A stretch of 64,000 nucleotides of DNA from Chlorophyllum brunneum (GCA_963576785.1 OY756142.1:2852001-2916000), one strand, 5' to 3'; counted from the first letter of the stretch, positions 25,107 through 36,537 are shown. The notes: a model not told the origin generated them from the sequence alone. Program-made: numbers and translations.

Positions 25107-25893
25107 ATGGTGAGCTCGTCGTCGTCGATAGCGCACCCGGAATGCCACTGACACCAATATTAGGGTATCGACATCGCCAGGCACCACGTCAAGAAGGGCC
25201 AACGCACTGCCCCCAAGAGCGAGGACCCGTACCTCCTCCTCCTTGTCAAGGTTTGTCGGAAATTCGACATATGGCCAGGAATATGGTGTTAATGCGCCAT
25301 TCATTCTAGCTCTACCGTTTCCTGGCCCGCCGCACAGATTCCAAGTTCAACAAGGTCAATCCGATTGAACGAGATGAAAATAAAATAAACCTAACATCTT
25401 ATCTCGGAAATCCAATAGGTTCTCCTCCACCGCCTTTTCCTTTCAAAAGTCAACCGCCCTCCTCTTTCTCTCTCGCGTATCGTCACAGAGACTTCAAAAA
25501 ACCCCGACCGTGACTCCAAAGTCATCGTCCAAGTCGGCACTGTCACCGATGATATCCGCCTAACGGAAGTTCCCAAACTCACCATTGCCGCCCTTCGATT
25601 CACCCGTGCGGCGAAGGAGCGCATCCTCAAGGCTGGTGGCGAGGCCATTACCCTTGACCAACTCGCTCTTCGGGCACCAACTGGTTCGAACACCGTCCTC
25701 CTACGCGGTGTGAAGACCGCTCGCGAGGCGTGCAAGCACTTTGGCATGGGTCCTCATAAACACAAGAAGCCTTACACCGCCTCCAAGGGCCGCAAGGTGT
25801 GGACCCTTACTGACTATCTCGAACTTATTTTTATGCTCCCCTTAGTTCGAACAAGGCCGTGGTCGCCGCAAGTCTCGTGGTTTCAAGGTGTAA
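25107..25893 (+). CDS. RPL18: 60S ribosomal protein L18 (eL18)
   Basis: This is a structural protein of the large cytosolic ribosomal subunit. Five exons: 25107-25109 (ATG only), 25164-25250, 25310-25354, 25419-25796 and 25846-25893. They encode [20 protein letters not shown], then [58 protein letters not shown] and the C terminus [12 protein letters not shown]. Every block matches eL18 in order, with normal length for the family. The single-codon first exon is set by the donor GTGAGC directly after ATG and the acceptor ATTAG before GGTATCG. A long minus-strand frame over exons 2-3 is an antisense shadow of this gene. Confidence 0.95.
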
Positions 25894-26506
25894 GCACCTA
25901 CACCCAAAATTCACACTCACAGGAATGGGTGCCGGAGCATGTCAGTGGTTCTAGTGTGCTTGGGTGGTGGTGCTAGGCTTATGCATATGCATCAGCTCCG
26001 TTCTTTGTAATATGAAGTATGACGCATCGAATCATGACTTTTACCAGCATGCCCACGTCTTCTCGTTCGAATGGACGCTATACCCAATGATTATACCGTG
26101 ACGAAATACCCCCGACTTGAAAACGTGTAGAGTCACGATCTTCTTTATGTCCTAGCAATCGGAACTGGTTACAAGCTCTTACCCCACTCCTGGTGATGCT
26201 GGACGCACCTGCTTGCATGAAATTGGCAGATACACATTAATTCCTGGTGCCGTACATGATCTTCCACTTGGGAGTTTGTCCGAACCGTTGAGCAAGGTCC
26301 TTTTTGCAAGGGTTAGAGACCGAGGTATATCCTACAGGCATATCCGAGACCCAATCTCTCTCCCCGTCTCATGCCCCTTCAACTTCAGCTTAACCCGCAC
26401 CGTCGCATTTGGATTCTTTTAAGTCTCGTCTCGCAGCCATCATTCGGAAGCGTGATCTCTTATCTGAAAATCCACCTGCTTCCCTTGATAAGCGAACTCC
26501 CTCTGC
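25894..26506. other. Intergenic, nothing recognised
   Basis: This is the RPL18 3' region and the upstream region of the GH162-like gene. No coding feature is supported. Confidence 0.4.
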
Positions 26507-26515
26507 ATATATATA
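26507..26515 (+). promoter_or_regulatory. TATA box of the GH162-like gene
   Basis: ATATATATA lies 49 bases upstream of the first ATG (26565), in a pyrimidine-rich setting typical of strongly regulated fungal genes. It is the only clear TATA in the near upstream region. Confidence 0.5.
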
Positions 26516-26564
26516 GACCACCAGCTGGAGGGCATAGATACTCACGTCCGTCACCTCCTCAGCG

Positions 26565-28561
26565 ATGGTCCACATGGCGTTCAGCTTGAGCATCATACAC
26601 CTTACTTCTCTCATTTCATTGGCCCTTGCAGCTGCCATCGTCCCCTCGTGTCGATTCGCAACACAGTGGACACCCGAACGTATACTCTCGTCTCCTCAAT
26701 CGTTTGAAGATGCTCTTCTCTTCTGGGAAGGCAAATTTCATCAGCATAATGTTTCGTACAACGCTGCCAATGGAATGACATTTGACGGGACACTATTGGA
26801 TAAAGTTACGGGAACACACAGAGTAGAGGGTTTGCACACCTTTTCTGCTCCAAGTAAAGAGTCCCTACACTTCATGATGCTTGCGCATGTGATCGAAGGA
26901 AAACCCGGGGCTGTCAGGTGGATCTTATCCGGAGAGGGCGAGCCCGAGGTTAGGAATGTTGAAAAGGCTAGAAAAGTTGCCGTTGGTATTTTAACGAAGA
27001 AATGGGAGAGCTACAGCCAGTTCAACAAGACGTTTCCCGGATTTGGGGGGTTCCTCCCTTGGTAAGAGTCTCTTATCTCTCGTGATGCATGTGGCTTAAC
27101 ACAGTTGCTTTCAGGTTCGCTCATACCGAATTCACGTCTCTTGCGCCGACTTGGGACTGGGTTAATCGGGTACCCGCACTCGACAACGGCGAGAACATCT
27201 GGGCCATCTATGCCACCATCGAGGCTTTACAAAGGGTTGGGAAGAAGGAATATATCACGGTTGCCAAAAATTGGGAAGGTTATATTAACTATCTCAAGGC
27301 CACAGCCGCAAAAGTTCGTCGTGATCCTTCCACGCTATCAAATAGGTTCATGAATGTCGCTACGTAGATCTTTTATCATGGTTCTGGGCACATCTGTGCT
27401 GTCACTTCAATCGGAAACCAATCACTTCCCATTGATCATCCTGATCAGAGGTACAACTGCGAGGGGCTTAATTCTGGCGGAAATCCCTTCATCAATGATC
27501 CGTACGAAGGTAGATTATTTTTACATATTTTTCAGTCATTTTGTTTACCAAGAATTCCCAAGGCCAGGATTTCATGTTCTTCCTTTACTTGTTCGGAAAC
27601 CTCGACCAGACGGAAAAGAATGCCCTATTAGAATTCAAGCGGCCGCAACTAGTGTCTGTTGATTGGTCAATGTCCGGATACCAGGATGTCACTGTGCAGA
27701 AAGGATTTTGGTTCTCTTCACATGAAAATTGGGGGTGGATGCAGCTACCGTACATCGATGTACCTCTCATGAAGTGTGCTTCTAGTCGTACTCTCGCGCC
27801 TCTCTTGGGGATACTGATGCTCCCAACCCAGAGACTTGTATACGAACATGGAGCGTGCTCGGACCTGCGATTCACAAGCAAAGGGCCTTCCAGGCATGTT
27901 TGCAAGCATCAATAATTCGACGGATCAGAACGGGGAAATCATAGGATGTAGGTTGTCTCTCTTGTTCCGTGGGGATGAGTTGACCGGGGTTCTTTCCCAG
28001 ATATCTCCAACGCTGGCATCCCACAGATCGCCAACCAGACCGTCCAAGAGCTCGATGGTACGCGACCACTTTCCTTCTAGAAACTTACGCGACGAAGGAC
28101 TGACTGGCTTTCTCCTAGTAATCACCCCCTATTCAACGATGAATACTATGATGGTCAACAAGACTGTTGGCTACCTCTGGTGGTACAATATGGCCACTGC
28201 GAAACGCATGCAGAGTATGAACACGCACTAAAATACCAGATTCGCTTCCTCTGACTCTTGGCTACCTCCAGATCTTTACGGTTCTTCAGAAAGTACACGG
28301 ATAGACGGTACAGCAACCTCTGCCTTTGTCTCTTGGGATAGCAAGATCACTACCGTCAATGGTATCCTCGGTGGGGTCCTTTCACTCGTCCGAACACGTA
28401 TGCAACGTGACGGGGTCTATCGTGAATTCGTCAAGGTCGTTGGCGAGGAATATGGGCGAATTTTTAATGAACCTTTGAAGGGGATGACACAGGAATTCTG
28501 TTTGCCGACGGCAAAAGTGGAAGATGTTGGTCTTGTGGATTTCACGACTTGTTCAGTATGA
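26565..28561 (+). CDS. Secreted GH162-like endo-beta-1,2-glucanase
   Basis: This is a predicted secreted enzyme resembling the fungal GH162 endo-beta-1,2-glucanases. A signal peptide is present (FSLSIIHLTSLISLALAAA) after Met 26565 or Met 26574; the first ATG is listed. Conserved-looking blocks in order: NGMTFDGTLLDKVTG; LHTFSAPSKESLHFMML; FPGFGGFLPW spliced to FAHTEFTSLAPTWDW; RVPALDNGENIWAIYA; FYHGSGHICAVTSIGNQSLP; FMFFLYLFGNL; FEFKRPQL-like EFKRPQLVSVDW; KGFWFSSHENW; MFASINNSTD; VNKTVGYLWWYNM; and SAFVSWDSKITTVNGILGGV. All introns, including short ones at 27776, 28060 and 28216, join in frame to TGA at 28559-28561. Acidic residues around DNGEN and the SSHE motif are candidate active-site positions but that is inference. 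The family name is from memory of the fungal enzyme; an uncharacterised relative is possible. Confidence 0.62.
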
Positions 28562-28701
28562 TGATCCGAATATTTCAAAGTTGGGGACCTGGGGTGGGGT
28601 TACTTTCGCACTGAACAAATGTGGATTACGAATGTGTATTTATCAATCAGAGGGGGTGTGCCGACGAGAGATCAGGAATTAGACAAGCATGAAAACACCG
28701 T

Positions 28702-28960
28702 TTAGTCTTCAATGTGGATGAATGGCATCCGACGGTAAGAAATATCCGCCTCCTTCATCCTTACCAACCTGTACGGTCACTCCGTAGCGCTTTGGAATAT
28801 ATAGACCTTCAACCCCGATGATGGCATCATAAACTTCCTTGGTGGCCCAGGGTGTACTCCTTGTCAGCACTCCACACCCATCCTCCTTTAAACCGTTCCC
28901 GGGCAGCGAGCTAGCATTATCTATTTTACTTCTTACATCGACCCAAGCTGGAAGAATGTC
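28702..28960 (-). pseudogene. Decayed C-terminal end of a TPR-CHAT gene
   Basis: Read on the minus strand, fragments in shifting frames follow the last 90 residues of the two intact CHAT proteins in this window. VWSADKEYTPWATKEVYDAI corresponds to LWSIADEDAPKAAKEVYDAI, and RMKEADISYRRMPFIHIED* corresponds to RMRKDDLPPHRWIPFIHVGV*. Between them the frame shifts and an in-frame TGA occurs (SGLKVYIFQSATE* against DGLDITKAAEGL). Upstream, ASSLPGNGLKEDG matches the AGGFMAAGLKGVVG region only weakly. The catalytic Cys and His are absent. A further stretch around 29080-29215 (LSTDLGFF...SAEWAQEY) may be a TPR remnant of the same gene, which would imply a large internal deletion. Confidence 0.65.
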
Positions 28961-29930
28961 TTAATTCTGAAAATAGCAACAAACCAATTATCTGTGCTTC
29001 ATCTCAACAGCTTCTAATTATATATGCTGAAACCATCGAGCACATATACTATTCTGGCGTAGTGGAGACTGCTCTGGGATAAATTCAATCATGGATGATG
29101 CTCCATCGCTGTTGAATTTCCATCAACATCTGGTATTCCTGTGCCCATTCTGCAGATGGTTCCACGCTCGAAAAGAACCCTAGATCAGTTGAAAGTCCTG
29201 CTCCGGCAAAGAACAATAAGACTTCTATTCTTCTCTTCACAGCACAGGAACTCACGGCCTTCTTTGTAACAGTACGAAATCATCAATGATCAATGCTGGT
29301 CTTGAACAATTCGCTGACACAATGTCCATGCGCTTAGGAAATTCAGAGCTAGTGTCGTTCCCATCTATTCTCATATCGAAGTATCGAAGAACTCGTCAGA
29401 AGCTTAATGACGCAGCACCTCTCCGGCCTCGGCACGGTCATCTCTAAGTCAATTTCTGTTCTCTGATCACAGCTATGGAAGCCCGAACCATCCGGACTAT
29501 TACAGTCTGCATGCTGTTAACTCTACGTGGCCTTCAATAAACCATATCAGTCCACCAGGGCTCGTGTGATACCTATGTATAAGGCTTAAAGTTGATGCAA
29601 TCGCTTATGTTCAGTGACACTTTCTGAATAGAGAACCTTTCTGAATAGAGAACCTCGAAGTAAGAGATCGGATTAACTAGTGGATGTCGTGGCTGTATCA
29701 ACGGTGTTGGTAAGCCTAACGCGAGGTGAACGTACGTACACCACAGGACTGTTTGATCAATAACATTGCTTTCGATCATTGTCATTCCAGGCTTTAATTA
29801 TCTTGGCTGTGTATGTTGGACTTACTTCACGTTGAATAAGCTTTAGGGTCGTCGGTTTTGGTTTTGTTCTTTGACAGGTGCTGTAATATGCTATACCACT
29901 GTGGCGTTAGGTATAACATATATTCTTGCC
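28961..29930. other. Intergenic, mostly unassigned
   Basis: Apart from the possible TPR relic at about 29080-29215 and a short tandem repeat, nothing is recognised. Open frames are short and do not splice together. Confidence 0.4.
29621..29654. repeat. Two perfect tandem copies of a 17-base unit
   Basis: The unit TTTCTGAATAGAGAACC occurs twice head to tail with no mismatch. It is not part of a larger array and no function is evident. Confidence 0.8.
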
Positions 29931-29937
29931 TATAAAA
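29931..29937 (+). promoter_or_regulatory. TATA box of the small acidic-protein gene
   Basis: TATAAAA lies 97 bases before the ATG at 30028, a normal distance for a fungal promoter, and supports this small multi-exon frame being a real gene. Confidence 0.55.
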
Positions 29938-30027
29938 CCAGGTGAAAGGCTGGCCCAAGTACCAAAGACCTCACGGTTTCAAACCCCCTGAACAAACCGC
30001 ATTAATCTTTCTGTCTTTTAACAAGCT

Positions 30028-30642
30028 ATGGCTCAAGAAAATAACAATGTCGTGTCCTCTGGAGCGAACATCGATATGACCCCAGCCCAGAGGTGGGTGA
30101 ACGACAAGTCGCCTATTTCTGATGCGCTTACACCTCTCATTTTTAGTACAATCGCCGCAGAGAAATCAAACGAGAATGTCAACCTCGCAATGGACACGAA
30201 ATCTCAGTGAGTTGCTGCCGCTAAAGATATGTATGACTATAAATTCCGACCTCGTTGTTCTTAAGGTCCTTGCACGATGTTCATAGCAGTGGAATCAGGT
30301 GCGTTAAATCACTTCGAACTTGAACCCACTCTCCAATACCCACAGTCCATCGGGGTGGGACTCCCGTGACGATGATAATGACGAATCCGAAGACGAGTGA
30401 GTTGTAAACACTACCAGATATACACTACATGTTCACACCTCTCCAAAGATGGGGCGATGAGCCCCCTCCAGCGTGAGTGAGCTGACACACTCATTAGACC
30501 ACGCTACTAATTTTAGTGCGGTGCCACTAGGGATGGAAGAGGAAAGAAGGATGTCGCAACGGTTGGACCGAAGACTGATGAATCGTCCAACACTAAACCT
30601 CCGGAGGGTGTCAAGGTTAAGCCCAGTAGTAACACCAAGTAG
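30028..30642 (+). CDS. Small acidic hypothetical protein
   Basis: Not recognised. Five or so exons join in frame: MAQENNNVVSSGANIDM with a TPAQRWVNDKSPISDALTP segment, then SLHDVHSSGI, an acidic block (DSRDDDNDESEDE), WGDEPPP, and a Lys-rich tail ending KVKPSSNTK*. The donor and acceptor sites (for example CTCA|GTGAGT, GACGA|GTGAGT) are good, and a TATA box precedes the gene. For the last exon two acceptors are possible: one at TTTTAG gives an Arg-rich tail with stop at 30649, while CACTAG gives the Lys/Pro-rich tail with stop at 30642, listed here as more protein-like. There is no signal peptide or membrane segment, so it is probably intrinsically disordered and intracellular. Confidence 0.5.
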
Positions 30643-30846
30643 TAGATAAGCTGTCGACTTCTGGTTTATCATTGAGAGGGCCTGGTTTTATTCCGGGCAG
30701 TGTTAATACAGCCCTCGTGATCCTCCATGAGTATTGACGTGACAGAAGACAATGGGATGGGGATGAACACCCAAGTAGGACTGACTGTCGCGACGATATT
30801 TTTGTCGTACACTATAGTCAACTGATCGATAAAAAGCAACTCATAA

Positions 30847-30940
30847 TGACAACAGTGGGATTCGAACCCACGCCCGAAGACCAGATACAGCCCACCAAGT
30901 GTCCTGATTCTGGCGCCTTAGACCACTCGGCCATGTTGCC
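30847..30940 (-). tRNA. tRNA-Leu (anticodon CAG) with a ~16-base intron
   Basis: The minus strand begins GGCAACATGGCCGAGTGGTC, with a leucine-type D arm. The 7-bp acceptor pairs with TGTTGTC, and the B box GGTTCGAATCC is exact. The anticodon stem is CCAGA/TCTGG with CAG in the loop. An intron of about 16 bases sits one base 3' of the anticodon, and a long variable arm is present, as in class II tRNAs. The discriminator is A. Confidence 0.92.
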
Positions 30941-31411
30941 TTGCCAGAGAGGAGGCGGGAGACATACATGTCTGTCAGGGTCAGTCATGAAGCGCTGGCC
31001 GTGACTTGGTTCGATGAATACATGTATATGGCTGGTGTAACGGGGAGTAATCGAGGTCGGGTGTTGGACTGAGATCAGAGGTAGTGCGAGTTTACGTATG
31101 ATATGCAGGCCACACGTGGTATGGTCAGGGTGGGCAAGAAGGAGGGATGTGTGAGCGGCCGAGAAGTCGAACGCCCTTGCCTTCCTCCGACACCCAATCA
31201 AATTCGCATATCAAATCTCTCCCCTTTTATTTCCCGGCTCAACAATTTATATCTACGGCCCTCTTCTCTCTCCACCACCCTCGTTCTCTTCCCCCAGCAC
31301 CCCATTTTCTTGCCTGCACACGACCAGAGCTATCCTACTATCTACGTCCAACGAACCGAATCACTGGTTAGACGAGACCAGCGAGACGAACTCTGACCCA
31401 CGGCCGGATCC

Positions 31412-32905
31412 ATGTTGCAAACCACAGTAGTTCCTACCCGTCGCCGCCGTCATTCCGGCTCTCTCGAAAACAGCGACCATGCACGTCTAGTCGCGCAGAA
31501 TGCCCTATTAAAAGGACTAAACGGTTCCATCGACCCACCACCACGACCGAAATCCACACCAGGTGAACGTCCCGCTCAGCGTCGTCGACAAAACAGTCCG
31601 AGTGACACCGAAGACGAGGACAGAGACATAGAGGTAGAGGTGGAGAATGGTGCACTAGAGGACGGGGAGGAAAATATGGCTGAAGAGATGGGTCTTGAAA
31701 TTCCCATCGATCACGAGAGCTCAAGAAATTCCGATTTCCTAAAATTTGCTAATCCAAATTCTACCTCTGCTACGACTGCTGGTATACTACCAATCATAGA
31801 ACAAGCGATACTCTTGAGGCCTACACGTCCACTCCCCGCGTCCAAAGTTCGCAAAATGGCATCACCTTCGTCCACCACCAACAACAATACTCAAAATCCA
31901 ATTGCACCTATTGCCAATCCATCCATGCTCCCTGTACAAGCGCACGTCCCTCGTGGAGGTACAGCAGCAACGCAAAGAAGATTGTATGTCATTCTCGAAC
32001 AGGCTTGTTTAGAGGCGTATAGGCTTTCAGCGAGTGGGGCTAAAGGCCGGAATGGGAAGGAGGGCGAAGTCAAGTATACCTTGTTGAATTGTGATGATCA
32101 TCAGGGCATTTTGGCTAAAACTGGGAGGGATATCGCGGATGCCAGGCCTGACATTACGCACCAGGTATGTATTTTCTCAACTTGAAAGCGTAATAAAGCT
32201 GATTTTCGGGATTTTTAAGTGTTTGCTTACGCTGCTGGATTCGCCGTTGAACAAGGCTGGGTTGTTGCAAGTCTATATCCATACCGCGAAGGGTGTCTTG
32301 ATTGAGGTTAATCCTCATGTGAGGATTCCAAGAACGTTTAAACGCTTTAGCGGTTTGATGGGTGAGTGATACGCCTCATTATGCTATTTCCGTCAAAATG
32401 CTGACCAGCAATACCAGTGCAATTACTTCACAAGCTGTCCATCCGGGGAGTCAACGGACCCGAAAAGCTCCTCAAAGTCATCAAGGTGCGATCCTTCCCC
32501 TACAACGCGTGTCTGACATTAATCCCATCGCAGAATCCTGTGACTGACCATCTCCCTCCTAACACAATCAAACTCAGTAAGCGGGTATTCTATCCGAATC
32601 AACATGTTTTGAACGGGATATATTTTAAGCCCTATCCGGCGATGCCCCGACGCAGAGGCTGTCCAAGTATTTGCCGACCCTGCCGACCTCCCACAATATT
32701 GCCGTGGTCGTAGGTGCTATGGCTCGCGGCAGAGATGATTTTGCGGATGCGTACATCGATGAAAAGATTAGTATCAGTGATTATCCGTTGAGTGCCAGTG
32801 TTGCTTGTGGAAAAGTACGTATTTTTGTCTTTCCTCGTGGCTGGGTGTGCTAATGTTGGTGGGTAGTTCTGTTGTGCGCTCGAAGAGCTCTGGGACGTTG
32901 TCTAA
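31412..32905 (+). CDS. EMG1: EMG1/NEP1 rRNA pseudouridine N1-methyltransferase
   Basis: Emg1/Nep1 is a SPOUT methyltransferase that methylates a hypermodified pseudouridine in 18S rRNA and is required for 40S assembly. The first 180 or so residues are low-complexity and acidic ([17 protein letters not shown]). The enzyme core begins [19 protein letters not shown] and continues [23 protein letters not shown] spliced to [20 protein letters not shown], the [13 protein letters not shown] motif, [40 protein letters not shown], and [20 protein letters not shown] before ELWDVV*. The core is complete and in the family order. The N-terminal extension is longer than in yeast. Six or seven exons are needed. 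Confidence 0.92.
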
Positions 32906-33344
32906 TCCTGTCATCTTCTGTGCTTAATCATGTGTGCCTGTATCTCTCCCCTTGGCCCAGATGTATCGCTATCAAGTCCAGCCATCTGCACTTCAACTCG
33001 CAGAAACTGTAACACTACACTCCACACATATAGTTTACCATAGTAACCCCGTAGAAATATCCCTCCCCCAAGCATACCTCCGCGACTCAACTCGCGTTGC
33101 TAATGCGTATATGCGCTCTGCTGGGCTGGTTCTTCGTTATTGGTTGTACGATTTGTTTTTACGTGACCCGCCTGACCAAAAACGTTATCAAATTGGCCTG
33201 ATACTGATCATTTCTTTTAATCCGAACTTTTTCGTCACTTGAACCGCCACGCACGCCACGCGTCGACAATCAGAGTCACGGTCAGGTTGCATCCTAACAC
33301 CCACTCCCACTCCCAAACTGCCTCTACTGCGCCATCTCTTTACG

Positions 33345-34419
33345 ATGTCTGAGGCTATACCACAAGCTGCTAGTGCCAGTGCACTCCCCGAAGGGATCAC
33401 TGATCCTGATTATAAACCTTTACCAGGGAGATTGGGAAACTTGACGGTACCGCAACAACATGCGTTGGAGAAATTGAAAAAGGAGTTACAAGAGGAAGGG
33501 AAATATGTACCGGAGAGAATGGATGATGCGACTTTGTTGAGGTGAGCTTTTCTCTGAGTAGGGGATGGGTTTATCTGAACAATCGTGTGGTTTTTTTTGG
33601 TGTACAAGGTTTTTGAGGGCGAGAAGGTTTGATGTGGTCAAGGCGAAAGAGATGTTATACAATGCTGAGCAGTGGAGAAAGGATTTTGGTGTTGACGAGC
33701 TTGTCAAGTGTGTTATTTTTTTATTTTATCTGCCCATTGCTTTTACTGATTGCGATGGCGATGTTATCTAGAACTTTTGATTTCAAAGAAAAGGAAGAAG
33801 TGAACAAGTATTATCCTCAATACTACCATGGTGTCGATAAAGTACGTTTCACCTAAAAGTTCATTCTCTTACTCATAATTATTATCAACTAACGTCCACG
33901 ATAAAGGATGGTCGTCCAGTCTACGTCGAACAACTTGGTAAACTCGACGTTAAAGCTCTTTACTCTATAACAACTCAAGATCGTCTCCTTCAACGTCTCG
34001 TCACCGAATACGAAAAATTCCTCACAGAACGTTTACCAGCATGTTCCAAATCCGCCGGTCATCCAGTCGAAACATCATGTACAATCTTGGACCTCAACAA
34101 TGTCGGTTTATCATCATTCTATCGTGTCAAGGATTATGTTATGGCTGCTGCGTCTGTGGGACAAGATCGTTACCCAGAGACGATGGGTAAGTTTTATATT
34201 ATAAATGCTCCTTGGGCGTTTAGTGCGGTTTGGGGTGTGATTAAACCTTGGTTGGATGAGGTGACGGTGAACAAGATTGATATAGTTGGGAGTGGGTATA
34301 AGGATACGTTGTTGAAACAGATTCCACCAGAGAGTTTGCCAAAGGAGTTTGGAGGGAGTTGTGAATGCCCTGGAGGATGTTCGTTGAGTGATGTTGGACC
34401 CTGGAATCCAAAGGCGTAG
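33345..34419 (+). CDS. SEC14: SEC14-like phosphatidylinositol/phosphatidylcholine transfer protein
   Basis: Sec14 exchanges PI and PC and supports Golgi secretion. Four exons: 33345-33541, 33609-33707, 33772-33841 and 33907-34419. The N-terminal CRAL-TRIO-N helix bundle reads [20 protein letters not shown]. The lipid-binding domain includes [74 protein letters not shown] and [11 protein letters not shown], ending PWNPKA*. All are hallmark Sec14 blocks and the length (about 290 residues) suits the family. The codon use shifts to AT-rich third positions in the last exon relative to RPL18 and actin, suggesting moderate expression. Confidence 0.92.
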
Positions 34420-34591
34420 ATTTTTCTTCTTGATTTTGTACCATCTTATGCTAGTTCATAATTAGCATTATATTCGTTGATTTTATTAGCAAGTGTGACG
34501 ACGAAAAAGATCCACCCAAAGGTCTACTGTCTACGGAACCAAAACATCAAGATCTTGTAGCAACAACTCTAGATCGACAACGAGAACGTCC

Positions 34592-36537
34592 TCATAAAGG
34601 CGGAGAAACGACTTTATCAAACGAAGGAGGGATGGTAAAGTTTTTCTCCGCAACAGGGGTAGTAGTACCATTACCATTAGGTGTCTTGCCATTCGCAGGA
34701 ACAGCAAGCACACCACACCTCTTCTGAACACCTCTCAACCACTTTGAACCACCAATATAAAAGAACACGAGACCGCCAACGACAATGGTATGACCGTACC
34801 ATTTCAGGACTTGCCATAAAGCAATAGATTCGGAAAATGTGGAGATGATGAAAGGTGCGGCGGAGTAGTTGAGGATTGTGAGTGAGGTTATGATACTGAG
34901 CAAGTCGTAAATAGATTTGAGAGAGGTGTAGGGGGATGGAGAGACGAAGAGTGGACGGAAGGAGGAACGGGCGATACGAGCGACGGAGGTGATCAAGGCA
35001 CCCATGAAGAATGTGAGGTAGTATCCAGAAGCGATACCATGCTACAGTGAACAATATCAGGAAAGAAGGATGATAAGGGAAAGTTATTACACGTACCCAG
35101 AAAGCACTAGTGAAGAAAGTGATAGCTGTAACCCTGTTTCCGGGTTTCTTCCCCTTGGGCGCAACACGTTTATACACGCACTCGCGTAACCAAATGTTGG
35201 TTTTCATATTCCATGAATCGAGTAGTACTTTAAAGTTGGATGGTAATTCGATTTGGAAGACTTTGACATTAGAAGCGCCTGTCCAGGTTGGTGAACCATT
35301 AGGGGAGAAACCGGAGAAACCGAGACCGGTGAGGATACTAGCGCCTTCGGTGAGAGTCCAGATGGCGTAGTATTTGGCACGTTCGATTGGACCGTAAGCT
35401 TGGAAGAGGAGGAAACTGGGGTTGGTGACGTCAGAATTTTGTTCATAAGCCTTAATGAGAATGCTTACCGTTGCCAGTAGGGTAGTTTGGCGAAATCGGG
35501 CTTGAGGGCGGCGGAAAAGTTATATATGGGCCCGAGAACGACGAATGTACCGAGGTAGATGAGACCGAGGATCATACAGGTGTAAGCAGCGCGTTTACGG
35601 CCTGGAGGAAGCATGCGACCAGAATTGTGTTTGGATTTGACGGAAGCATCTTTGAAGATGGTTTCGTGTACCAAGTCGTTGTATTCTGCGAAATCAAGGA
35701 ATGGGCCGACTAGGATTCCGGGAAAGTAAAATCTGTGAGAAGTTGATCATTATCATCATTTTGAAGTTTTATGGGGGATGATGGAAGGGGGAACGTACGA
35801 GTAACCGAGGAATGCGAGGAGGGAGGGGTATTCTGTGACGCGTTTGGCTGTTTGCCATTTGTCGAGTTCCTGTAGAGGGATTTTGGGTGAGTGGATGATG
35901 TCAGAGGGGATTGAGAGAGATGTACCTCGTTTGGACGGCGGCCGTCAAAGACGTTCCAGGCAAAGGTGGTTAGCTTCATAGTGAGCACCATCTGGGGACC
36001 TGTGACCTCCACAGTTTCGAAGCTCTGGTTGTTAAGAGCGCGGATGATATGGCTACGGAAAGGTATGAGTTCCGGAATTGAGGCTGGAGGGGACAGGAAG
36101 CTTACTTGACGGTCAAGTGGCCCATGACAACACTGAGAAATTGGAAGACAGTTAGGAATCCCTGTAGAGTGAAATTTCTGCACGCGAAACTCACAAGAAC
36201 ACGCGCCATGGCATTTGTTTGCTCTTGTCATACTTGGCGATGAAGTATGTAGCGAGAATACTCGCAAGCAATTGGAAAAATGCCGAGTAGATCTTTAGGA
36301 CAGGGAAGAAGAAGAGGACGGCTACAGTGACACTGAAGAGGTGTCTGAGGGCCGGCTTGCTCGAAGGAACGCGGACGAAGAGACTACCGAGAGGGTACGC
36401 GACCAGCAAGCAGAAAATCATCTGTTCGACAGACACTTGATGAACATTACAGAGGCTAGAGTAGATGTTCTACGGACCTTGACCTGGTCTACACTTGCGC
36501 CTAGTGCGCTTGCGAGAGGCTCGAAGAGAGCGTCCAT
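34592..36537 (-). CDS. ALE1: MBOAT lysophospholipid acyltransferase (ALE1-like)
   Basis: This is an ER multi-pass O-acyltransferase that reacylates lysophospholipids (Lands cycle). The start MDALFEPLASALGASVDQ is spliced to MIFCLLVAYPLGSLF. Family features in order: WNVFDGRRP, YPSLLAFLGYSFYFPGILVG and DFAEYNDLVHETIF; then several hydrophobic helices; NVKVFQIELPSNFKVLLDSW; MKTNIWLRECVYKRV; and the MBOAT catalytic region, where SAFW is joined across an intron to HGIASGYYLTFFMGALITS with the conserved His. The tail ends PPSFDKVVSPPL*. Seven or more introns are present, and every tested join keeps frame. It is convergent with SEC14 (172 bases apart), so both control lipid metabolism, although no shared regulation is visible. 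Confidence 0.88.

Noticed and set aside
25005..25304. Minus-strand frame reading like a 99-residue protein
   Set aside because: It lies exactly antisense to RPL18 exons 2 and 3, which match eL18 residue by residue, so it is a shadow.
32934..33242. Plus-strand frame of 102 residues after EMG1
   Set aside because: No family resemblance, no splice link to EMG1 (which already has its natural stop), and it runs to the SEC14 leader.
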